Origin: Massilia eburnea
GTDB taxonomy: Bacteria; Pseudomonadota; Gammaproteobacteria; Burkholderiales; Burkholderiaceae_D
Length of the DNA stretch: 64,000 nucleotides
Direction of reading: 5' to 3'
Assembly: GCF_009720745.1 (NCBI RefSeq)
Contig: NZ_WNKX01000008.1
Span: 62,001-126,000, forward strand
Positions 24,629 to 29,614 of this stretch are shown one piece after another. The number at the start of each line of letters is the position of its first letter. Position 1 is the first letter of the stretch. The notes beneath the pieces were generated by a model that saw nothing but the letters and a program-made list of their open reading frames with translations, ran no database searches and was not told the DNA's origin. Both the position numbers and the translations under genes were made by a program.

Positions 24629-25066
24629 ATGAAAGAGAGTATGTCACTCGAAGCAACTGCAGGCGGTACCCTGATCAAGATTTTCGGTGTTCCTGTGCTG
24701 GCCGGCGCCGCCGCGACCGGCCTGGCCTTTTTATTCATGTGGCCCAAGTCGCTCAAGGAGGCAGCCATTCGCTTTGCGAGTACGTTGCTGGCTTCTGCGC
24801 TCGGTGGTCCTTTCCTGGTGATTGCGGCGCACGCGTGGTGGCCGACGCTGTTCACTTCCGCGGGCGAAGTGGCGGTCATGTACGGCTTGCCTACTGAAAT
24901 GGGCGTCCTGTTCGTCGCGGCGCCATTCCTCGTCATGGCCGGACTTCCGGCTTGGTGGATCATCGGTGGCCTCGTGCTTTGGTTTGATCGCCGCCGTGGC
25001 AAGGATCTGGCTGAGATTGCGCACGACGCCGCTGCGGCAGTCAAAGATGTAAAGGGGGTGTTCTGA
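24629..25066 (+). CDS. Putative holin (multi-span membrane protein of the lysis cassette)
   Basis: A 145-residue protein with three to four membrane segments: about residues 15-35 (GVPVLAGAAATGLAFLFMW), 45-66, and 85-120 (VLFVAAPFLVMAGLPAWWII). It ends in a charged tail (WFDRRRGKDLAEIAHD). It directly precedes the endolysin, and its TGA overlaps the endolysin ATG, the usual holin position, so it should form the membrane lesions that let the endolysin out. The start is uncertain: ATG 24629 or ATG 24641, four codons apart; two starts so close could give a longer and a shorter form, as in lambda S, but this is unproven. Confidence 0.58.
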   Translation: MKESMSLEATAGGTLIKIFGVPVLAGAAATGLAFLFMWPKSLKEAAIRFASTLLASALGGPFLVIAAHAWWPTLFTSAGEVAVMYGLPTEMGVLFVAAPFLVMAGLPAWWIIGGLVLWFDRRRGKDLAEIAHDAAAAVKDVKGVF

Positions 25067-25530
25067 TGGCGCCTGGTGAATTTATTGAACTGCTGCTGCC
25101 GGCAGCGCAGGCATGCCATCGGGCAGCTGGAATCCCAGCCAGCTTTACCCTGGCCCAGGCGGCACTAGAGTCGAGCTGGGGCGCGCGCGCACCAGGGTTC
25201 AATCTGTTCGGCGTGAAACCTGGTCCGGCGTGGAAGGGCGCGACCGTGCTGGTTGATACCCATGAGTTCGTGAGTGGTGTGCGCACACCGGTCAAGTGTG
25301 CGTTCCGCGCTTACGGCAACTGGTCGGCTTGCATCGAGGATCACGCGGATTTCTTCCGTCAGAACCCTCGCTATAAGAAGTGCTTCCTGGAGGGAACCGG
25401 GGAGGGCTGGGCGCATGCGGTTGCCGCAGCTGGCTATGCGACGGACCCGGCCTATGCGGACAAGCTGATCGCCATCATGCGTGGCCGGAACCTGGTGCGT
25501 TATGACGCGTCGTCCAGGATGCCGGCATGA
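25066..25530 (+). CDS. Endolysin, glucosaminidase (FlgJ/GH73-like)
   Basis: A 154-residue protein without a signal peptide, so it depends on the holin for release. The glucosaminidase signature is clear: FTLAQAALESSWG with the general acid Glu35, FNLFGVKPGPAWKG, FRAYGNWSACIEDHADFF and the final AGYATDPAYADKLIAIM. It hydrolyses glycan strands of peptidoglycan. Similar domains are seen in FlgJ of flagellated bacteria and in many phage lysins. It starts within the stop codon of the holin gene and ends inside the Rz start (ATGATGG at 25527), in a compact holin-endolysin-spanin cassette. Confidence 0.87.
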   Translation: MAPGEFIELLLPAAQACHRAAGIPASFTLAQAALESSWGARAPGFNLFGVKPGPAWKGATVLVDTHEFVSGVRTPVKCAFRAYGNWSACIEDHADFFRQNPRYKKCFLEGTGEGWAHAVAAAGYATDPAYADKLIAIMRGRNLVRYDASSRMPA

Positions 25531-26060
25531 TGGGGGCGCTGAACCGCCTGCGGGGCGCGATTGTTCCGGCTTGGGTCAAGTGGTTGGCGATCGCGGTCCT
25601 TTGCGGCGCGACTTATGCGATAGGCCGGCTTCAGGAGGCGCGCCATGGCGCAGAAGTGATGACCGGCTACATCACGGCGCAAGCGACGCGCACGGTCCGC
25701 ATCGCCCAGGCGCAGTCGAAGGTCGTGGTGCAGACCGAAATCAAGTACCGCGACCGTATCAAGACAGTCTACCTAAAAGGAGAAACGATTGAAAAACAAG
25801 TACCTATCCTCGTCACGCCTAGCGACGACGACGCTTTTGGTGTTAATGCTGGCTTCGTGCGTGCATACAACGCCGCCTGGTCAGGTGACGATCCCGGACC
25901 CGCCGCCGAGTCTGACCGAGAACCCGCCGGAATTCCGCTCTCTGAAATTGCGGAAGCCGACGTCTACAACGCTACGGCCTGCCGTGCCTGGCGGGAACAA
26001 GCCCTCGGCTGGCGTGACTATTACCAGCGGCTGAAGGTCGTTACCAACGCGTTGAGGTAG
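25527..26060 (+). CDS. Inner-membrane spanin subunit, Rz-like
   Basis: A 177-residue protein with one N-terminal membrane segment (residues about 16-35, WVKWLAIAVLCGATYAIGRL) and a long periplasmic helical region (TRTVRIAQAQSKVVVQTEIK), as in i-spanins, which join the inner membrane to the outer lipoprotein partner and fuse the membranes at the end of lysis. A second gene, Rz1, is wholly contained in it in the +1 frame at 25789-26034, strong support for the assignment. Coupled to the endolysin by overlap. The C-terminus includes a YNATACRAWREQALGWRDYY stretch common to betaproteobacterial Rz proteins. Confidence 0.82.
   Translation: MMGALNRLRGAIVPAWVKWLAIAVLCGATYAIGRLQEARHGAEVMTGYITAQATRTVRIAQAQSKVVVQTEIKYRDRIKTVYLKGETIEKQVPILVTPSDDDAFGVNAGFVRAYNAAWSGDDPGPAAESDREPAGIPLSEIAEADVYNATACRAWREQALGWRDYYQRLKVVTNALR
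25789..26034 (+). CDS. Outer-membrane spanin lipoprotein, Rz1-like, embedded in Rz
   Basis: An 81-residue lipoprotein read in the +1 frame, entirely inside Rz. It starts at TTG 25789, preceded by a strong AAAAGGAGA five bases away. A lipoprotein signal ends in LMLASC with the lipidated cysteine at 24, followed by the proline-rich stretch TTPPGQVTIPDPPPSLTENPP typical of Rz1. With Rz it bridges the envelope and disrupts the outer membrane. The C-terminal part is Thr/Pro-rich. The fully nested gene pair is like lambda's Rz/Rz1. Confidence 0.87.
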   Translation: MKNKYLSSSRLATTTLLVLMLASCVHTTPPGQVTIPDPPPSLTENPPEFRSLKLRKPTSTTLRPAVPGGNKPSAGVTITSG

Positions 26061-26075
26061 TGCATACGTCTGCAC
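26060..26075. repeat. 16-bp palindrome, copy 4 (one mismatch: GTGCATACGTCTGCAC)
   Basis: Starts on the last base of the Rz stop codon, so it marks the end of the lytic genes. Differs from the other three copies by G to T at position 6. Confidence 0.8.
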
Positions 26076-26103
26076 AAAGGAAAAGGTTTGCGTTGGCGGG
26101 CCT

Positions 26104-26949
26104 TCAACTTCCGTCCTCTGGCGCGTTGCTCTCGCTAAGCAGTTGTAGGCTGTGTTCAGTATTCGATACAACCCGATTCCATTGGTTTTCCATTTCCAGG
26201 CGATATGCGTTGAGGTCCGTTGTAAGACCGAGGTCACGACGTATCTCGACCAATACGGAAATTTGCAAGGGTGCGATTGCGCGCAGTTCTTCAAGCATTG
26301 CTCGGTAAAACTGTGCGAGTTCGGCATTGTGCCGACTCCACGCTTCGCTTCTTGCTGCGGCCATGTGTTCAGCCTGAGCTTGAAAGCCTGCGAACGATTG
26401 TTGTAGGGCTTGGAACCTGACTTGATCAGTTTGGGCTGATTCAAGGAACATCGTTTGCAAATTAAGCACTCGTCTCACTTCGCCATTTGAGGTCTTGTAA
26501 AAATCGTCATACATTTGAATGTCGCCCTTATGTCGAAGTATCGGAGTGACCAACGTAGCGAGGTGGACGACGGCCTCCGCGTAAGCCGCTGACAATTTGT
26601 TAATGAGTAGGGCGGTATTCGGCTCGGCGACGAGTTGCATTTTGGCGCTCGCCCGAGCGAAACCGAGCAGGCCGCCATCGAGCGTTTCCTTTGATAAATC
26701 CACCGAAGGGAGATTTCCCAGGTGATGTGTTGCTTTGACCATTTCTTCCGCTGCCGTCATATACACCTCTCGCCGCAGTGTGGTCGTGCGTTCCTTCGTC
26801 TTCTGTTCGGCATCGTGATCGAGTTGTGTCCTGAGTCGCTTGGTGTTGTCTTTGTTTGCAATTAGGACGCCCCCCAAGGTCAGGACTGCGGCAAATAGTC
26901 CTGACCAGAAAGTAGCAGGGATCTGACTTATCAAAGTAATGATGTTCAT
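26104..26949 (-). CDS. Unknown single-span membrane protein with long helical domain (prophage cargo)
   Basis: A 281-residue leftward protein. Residues about 10-31 form a membrane segment (ATFWSGLFAAVLTLGGVLIA) with a short N-terminal side; the remainder is charged and helical, probably coiled coil (KRLRTQLDHDAEQKTKERTT; RAMLEELRAIAPLQISVLVE). AAGGA precedes the ATG, and a palindromic GACTAT-TCT-ATAGTC at 26976-26990 lies in the promoter region. It faces the lysis genes, so it is not part of the lytic operon and probably is expressed in the lysogen. No family was recognised; superinfection exclusion or phage defence would fit the position but nothing in the sequence proves it. Confidence 0.62.
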   Translation of the reverse strand: MNIITLISQIPATFWSGLFAAVLTLGGVLIANKDNTKRLRTQLDHDAEQKTKERTTTLRREVYMTAAEEMVKATHHLGNLPSVDLSKETLDGGLLGFARASAKMQLVAEPNTALLINKLSAAYAEAVVHLATLVTPILRHKGDIQMYDDFYKTSNGEVRRVLNLQTMFLESAQTDQVRFQALQQSFAGFQAQAEHMAAARSEAWSRHNAELAQFYRAMLEELRAIAPLQISVLVEIRRDLGLTTDLNAYRLEMENQWNRVVSNTEHSLQLLSESNAPEDGS

Positions 26950-26992
26950 GGGTTTAGAGTTCCTTGTTATGACCTTGACTATTCTATAGTCG

Positions 26993-27030
26993 AAAAAAAA
27001 GAAGGCCCGTCATTTGGCGGGCCTTCTTTT
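26993..27030 (-). terminator. Terminator downstream of hicB (works leftward, perhaps both ways)
   Basis: Stem GAAGGCCCG 27001-27009 with CGGGCCTTC 27018-27026. In the leftward direction it is followed by eight T residues (26993-27000); rightward there are four. It separates hicB from the cargo gene at 26104. Confidence 0.85.
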
Positions 27031-27041
27031 ATTGGAAACGA

Positions 27042-27458
27042 TTACACGGCTACAAGTTCTAATCGCTTTCCAAGTGAGGCAAGAGCCTCAGCAACTCTGT
27101 CAATTTTAGTTGTGTGATGCAGATCAATAATGCGAGAAACCTCTTGAGGTGCCGTATTCATTTGACGAGCCAAGTCAGCAGGCCGGACACGCTGACTTAC
27201 CATTTCATTTAACAGCAGCACCTTCGCGGCAACGCTCAAAGGCAGGGTGATAATTCGATCTCCGGCTTCTGGTTTGGATGGCAGTGGGACAGGACGCCGA
27301 TCCTCAAAATAAAAATCCATAGCGGTGATTAGTGCATCCTCCGCCATTTCAAGTGCTTCAGCTTCGGTATCGCCTTGCGTAATCGCTTCGGGGATGTCCT
27401 TAAAGGTTACGACAAAGCCGCCCGACGCATCTGGTTCGAAGGTGGCTGGATATTGCAT
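27042..27458 (-). CDS. hicB: HicB antitoxin
   Basis: A 138-residue protein from ATG 27458, with GGAGAG upstream; the frame extends nine codons further without a ribosome binding site. The N-terminal HicB domain has YPATFEPDASGGFVVTFKDIP and the segment GDTEAEALEMAEDALITAM, a degraded RNase-H-like fold that binds and blocks HicA. The C-terminal part, RPADLARQMNTAPQEVSRII, is a helix-turn-helix of the XRE/Cro type that binds the operon promoters. The toxin gene lies upstream but 180 bases away, with its own terminator between them, while most hicAB pairs are nearly adjacent. Separate promoters could keep the antitoxin in excess. Confidence 0.92.
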   Translation of the reverse strand: MQYPATFEPDASGGFVVTFKDIPEAITQGDTEAEALEMAEDALITAMDFYFEDRRPVPLPSKPEAGDRIITLPLSVAAKVLLLNEMVSQRVRPADLARQMNTAPQEVSRIIDLHHTTKIDRVAEALASLGKRLELVAV

Positions 27459-27503
27459 ATATGACTCTCCTTGCATTCTATACATTCTAAGATAAATGGG
27501 CCT

Positions 27504-27548
27504 TGTAGCTAGTGCTACATATTTAGATAGCTAAATTGACTGTGTCAA
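27504..27548 (-). promoter_or_regulatory. Probable hicB promoter with two tandem palindromes
   Basis: Leftward -35 TTGACA (27548-27543), 17-base spacer, -10 TAAATA (27525-27520). Two inverted repeats cover it: ATTTAG-ATAG-CTAAAT at 27521-27536 across the spacer and -10, and TGTAGC-TAGT-GCTACA at 27504-27519 over the start point. These are likely operators, probably for HicB itself. Confidence 0.55.
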
Positions 27549-27565
27549 AAAATGGGCCTTTGCCC
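27546..27565 (-). terminator. Terminator between hicA and hicB
   Basis: Leftward, GGGC-AAAG-GCCC (27565-27554) is followed by ATTTTTTG. The T-run overlaps the hicB -35 box, so hicA transcription ends where the hicB promoter begins. The stem is only four pairs. Confidence 0.5.
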
Positions 27566-27638
27566 GAACTTTTTACCTTTATTACTTCTACTGCTTCGAT
27601 CTAGTTGTAAGTGGCAAACCCCTTTCGGGGCTTGCTCC

Positions 27639-27815
27639 TCATTTCAGTTTTAACTTCTTTTTCACGCCATCCACTAGCGGCTGCTTTAGTTCCTTGGCGG
27701 GGTGTCTTGGGAGGATTGTTTGTTCGCCATTCGCATACAACTTCAAGTGCTTCTTGGCGTTTTCAATCCGTACACCGCGCTCTAGCAGCCATCGAACGAA
27801 TTCGCTTTGTTTCAA
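27639..27815 (-). CDS. hicA: HicA toxin (mRNA interferase), 58 residues
   Basis: Starts at TTG 27815 behind a strong AAAGGAGG and ends at TGA 27639. The protein begins MKQSEFVRWLLERGVRIENA, followed by KKHLKLYANGEQTILPRHPA with the catalytic His23, and ends KKKLKLK. This is the complete double-stranded-RNA-binding-like fold of HicA; the 58-residue length equals that of Escherichia coli HicA, with the same MKQSEF start and PRHP motif. It cleaves mRNA when free of HicB. It is easily overlooked because of its length and TTG start. The pair probably stabilises the prophage or guards against other phages, by analogy with prophage toxin-antitoxin systems. Confidence 0.92.
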   Translation of the reverse strand: MKQSEFVRWLLERGVRIENAKKHLKLYANGEQTILPRHPAKELKQPLVDGVKKKLKLK

Positions 27816-27841
27816 CTAGACCTCCTTTCTTAAGTGAGGTC

Positions 27842-27884
27842 AGTATAAGCAATTTTGTTTAGTTTCGCAAGCAAAATTGCTTAT
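27842..27884 (-). promoter_or_regulatory. hicA promoter covered by a 13-bp inverted repeat operator
   Basis: Leftward -10 TATACT (27847-27842) lies 17 bases after a -35-like TTGCGA. The arms ATAAGCAATTTTG 27845-27857 and CAAAATTGCTTAT 27872-27884 are exact reverse complements separated by 14 bases, so a dimer bound here would block the whole promoter. This is the expected HicB operator. Confidence 0.65.
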
Positions 27885-27919
27885 GTTTATCATCATTTTT
27901 GATTGCCATAGCGGCCTGC

Positions 27920-27962
27920 TTGCGCGCCGCTTTTCAGGTATTTATACTGTATGCATGTACAG
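27920..27962 (+). promoter_or_regulatory. Promoter with LexA (SOS) box for the leaderless gene at 27955
   Basis: CTGTATGCATGTACAG at 27947-27962 is a perfect CTGT-N8-ACAG SOS box with TA before it. A -10 TATACT lies at 27943-27948, and a weak -35 TTGCGC 17 bases upstream at 27920-27925. The predicted start of transcription falls at about 27955, on the ATG itself. LexA bound here would block the promoter until DNA damage. Confidence 0.58.
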
Positions 27963-28326
27963 CATAGTTCGCCAACTCCGCAAGAACGGAGTCCGCCGTC
28001 ACGACCGTGACTTTGCCAGCGATCCCGGCGCTTCCGGCATGCTCAATCTGATCTACCTTGGGGCTCACCCACGTCTAAGCATCGAACGCTGGGGCGACCA
28101 ATCCCAGGCGAATAGCCTATTGCCAAGCCTATTCGATGCTCATTGCGTCTCTTGGCAGGGAATGCTGATGCTATGGCGCGGCTACCAGCGAGAGCATGAC
28201 AAGGCGCCGACCTATCTGCAGGAGTGGCATGTCACCTTGCTCAAGGAGCGTCCCGAGCGCGGCGATGTAGGGGATTTTATGACGATGTCCGGCGTTGGGG
28301 CAGTGAGTCGAGCCGGGAAGATTTGA
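27955..28326 (+). CDS. Unknown protein under SOS control next to the prophage right end
   Basis: A 123-residue protein starting MYSIVRQLRKNGVRRHDRDF and containing GASGMLNLIYLGAHPRLSIERWGDQ and QEWHVTLLKERPERGD. It is mixed in composition without membrane segments. The ATG at 27955 lies within the LexA box, seven bases after a TATACT -10, so the transcript is probably leaderless; a start without ribosome binding site upstream (TTG 27877 or ATG 27883) seems less likely. The gene ends about 70 bases before the apparent mutS junction. It could play a part in induction or excision or be an SOS-linked cargo gene; I do not recognise the family. Confidence 0.58.
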   Translation: MYSIVRQLRKNGVRRHDRDFASDPGASGMLNLIYLGAHPRLSIERWGDQSQANSLLPSLFDAHCVSWQGMLMLWRGYQREHDKAPTYLQEWHVTLLKERPERGDVGDFMTMSGVGAVSRAGKI

Positions 28327-28374
28327 GCGATTCTGGTGGCGTAGCTTTTGGCGTAACTTCTTAAATTACACAGA

Positions 28375-28476
28375 TCATTTCATAGGGAGAACACTCTGCT
28401 GCATCATCGGCGTGATTTTTTCGGCCGGGCTGTTCTTGACTGCTTCGGGGTTGATTTCGGATGGCAGGGTGGTCAT
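28375..28476 (-). pseudogene. mutS: Truncated 5-prime end of mutS at the prophage junction
   Basis: A leftward frame from ATG 28476 reads MTTLPSEINPEAVKNSPAEK then ITPMMQQ and after that SVLPMK and a stop. The segment ITPMMQQ, about 20 residues from the start, matches the beginning of MutS, where the family has TPMMQQYL followed by the mismatch-binding domain. The MutS-like reading ends after MMQQ, where the sequence turns into the flank of the prophage. MutS recognises mismatches in newly made DNA. The remaining 3-prime part should lie to the left of the prophage outside this window. A TAAAAT -10-like box precedes the gene. The identification rests on a short segment and on position. Confidence 0.7.
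28396..28407. other. Candidate right attachment site (attR) in mutS
   Basis: The base sequence ATGATGCAGCAG (leftward strand) encodes M-M-Q-Q, the last MutS-like residues; immediately after it homology stops. The att core should be part of this conserved stretch, with a copy at the left end of the prophage, which is not in the window. Confidence 0.42.
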
Positions 28477-28539
28477 TTTTCGGAAAATCGGTTTTGCAGC
28501 GCGTCATGCACGCGTAAACCTTACATTTTACCAAATGCC

Positions 28540-29124
28540 TTAGGTCTGCCGGCGAGCAATCCGATTCAATCCGACGGGGGTAACGCCGAGATAGGCTGCC
28601 AGCTCTTTTTGCGGAATGCGGGCGACCATTTCCGGGCGGTTGCCCTGTAGCTGTTGGTACAACTGTTCCGGCGTGTACATGAGCAGGTCGCGCTCGCGGA
28701 CCATTTTCAGCCGCGTCAGGGACTGAAAGGCGAAGCGGATGGCTTTTTGCCAGGCCAGGTGGCGTTCTCCAAGTGCGTCGATCAGTTGCCAGTCGATCGC
28801 TTCGACGGCGCTCGCTTCCAGCGCGGCTGCCCCGAAGCTGGTGCGTCCGCCCGGCAGGAAACCGATCGGGCAGCCGAATAATTCATCTTCCGCCGTGAAG
28901 CTCTTGATCCATTCCTTGCCGTCGGGGGTGGTGTAGAACTGCTTGAGCAGGCCGGTACGGACCGCGAACAGCCTCGGGCACTGGTCGCCTTCGTGAAAGG
29001 CGAATTCCCGCTCGTGCAGCTGCATCACCTGCACGGAGGCGGCCAGTTGCTCCACATCGGGTAACTGCAGGCCGGCGGATTGTTCAAGGCGGCGCAGTGC
29101 GCGCACCAGCGTCAAATGCTCCAT
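28540..29124 (-). CDS. Crp/Fnr-family transcription regulator
   Basis: A 194-residue protein when started at MEHLTLVRALRRLEQ (29124); a longer frame to 29217 lies inside the upstream gene. The N-terminal cyclic-nucleotide-binding fold shows FHEGDQCPRLFAVRTGLLKQF and the C-terminal helix-turn-helix is IPQKELAAYLGVTPVGLNRI. The effector is unknown: the phosphate-binding Arg-containing motif of Crp is not obvious, so it may bind another small molecule. It starts eight bases after the SnoaL-like gene and the two form a leftward operon. A TATAAT in the junction could give extra leaderless transcription but overlaps the coding end. Confidence 0.85.
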   Translation of the reverse strand: MEHLTLVRALRRLEQSAGLQLPDVEQLAASVQVMQLHEREFAFHEGDQCPRLFAVRTGLLKQFYTTPDGKEWIKSFTAEDELFGCPIGFLPGGRTSFGAAALEASAVEAIDWQLIDALGERHLAWQKAIRFAFQSLTRLKMVRERDLLMYTPEQLYQQLQGNRPEMVARIPQKELAAYLGVTPVGLNRIARRQT

Positions 29125-29132
29125 GCCGCCGA

Positions 29133-29549
29133 TTATAGGATGACAGCAAGCTGCCGCATGAGCTTCAAGTCTTCCGTCACGCGCCAGTGCCGGCAGATGC
29201 GGCCATCCCTGATCCACTCGATCTGCATTTGCCGTACGTCGATGGCTCTGCCGGTCGCCTCGATGCCGAAGAAGCAGCCGGTATGCGTGCCGGTCATGCG
29301 CACAAAGGCCGCCACGCGGTCCGCAGCGACTACCATGTCTTCAATCGTGTAATGCAGATCCGGAATTCCTTCTCGCATCATGAGCACGATGGGTTTCAGG
29401 CCTTCGGGGCCGGGCTGCGGATCGGGCAGGCCGGGACTGTGGTTCTGGTAGTCGCCGGTCAGCAGCTCGTCGAGCACCTCAACTTTGCCTTGATTCCAGA
29501 CTTCTTCGAAGTAGCGTTCGACCAGGCGGGCATTAGCTTGCAAGAACAT
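29133..29549 (-). CDS. SnoaL-like ester cyclase-fold protein
   Basis: A 138-residue protein. ATG 29549 has GGAGGA five bases upstream; the GTG at 29561 lies before that site and is less likely. The pattern ARLVERYFEEVWNQGKVEVLDELLTGDYQNHSP, then GPEGLKPIVLMMREGIPDLHYTIEDMV and a final IEWIRDGRICRHWRV belongs to the SnoaL-like/NTF2 fold, small cyclases or binding proteins of many unrelated roles. The substrate cannot be told. The gene is first in an operon with a Crp-type regulator, and a palindrome at 29599-29614 lies 50 bases upstream, perhaps the operator for that regulator. Confidence 0.82.
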   Translation of the reverse strand: MFLQANARLVERYFEEVWNQGKVEVLDELLTGDYQNHSPGLPDPQPGPEGLKPIVLMMREGIPDLHYTIEDMVVAADRVAAFVRMTGTHTGCFFGIEATGRAIDVRQMQIEWIRDGRICRHWRVTEDLKLMRQLAVIL

Positions 29550-29598
29550 GTCTTCCTCCACAAAAGAAGACAGCGTAGCGGCGCGGCGGCGCGCTGTA

Positions 29599-29614
29599 AT
29601 TAACCCGGGTTAAT
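29599..29614. promoter_or_regulatory. Palindrome ATTAACCCGGGTTAAT upstream of the SnoaL-Crp operon
   Basis: A perfect 16-bp palindrome 50 bases before the SnoaL-like start, overlapping the stop codon of the diguanylate cyclase gene. It has the look of a dimer operator. Which protein binds is unknown; the adjacent Crp-type regulator is a candidate. Confidence 0.38.

Noticed and set aside
27611..27862. An 83-codon rightward frame over hicA
   Set aside because: It is the complement of hicA; the leftward frame has an excellent ribosome binding site and full HicA similarity.
29124..29140. TATAAT before the Crp-type gene as a leaderless promoter
   Set aside because: It lies within the end of the SnoaL-like gene, and the eight-base gap suggests an operon; no -35 box stands at the proper distance.
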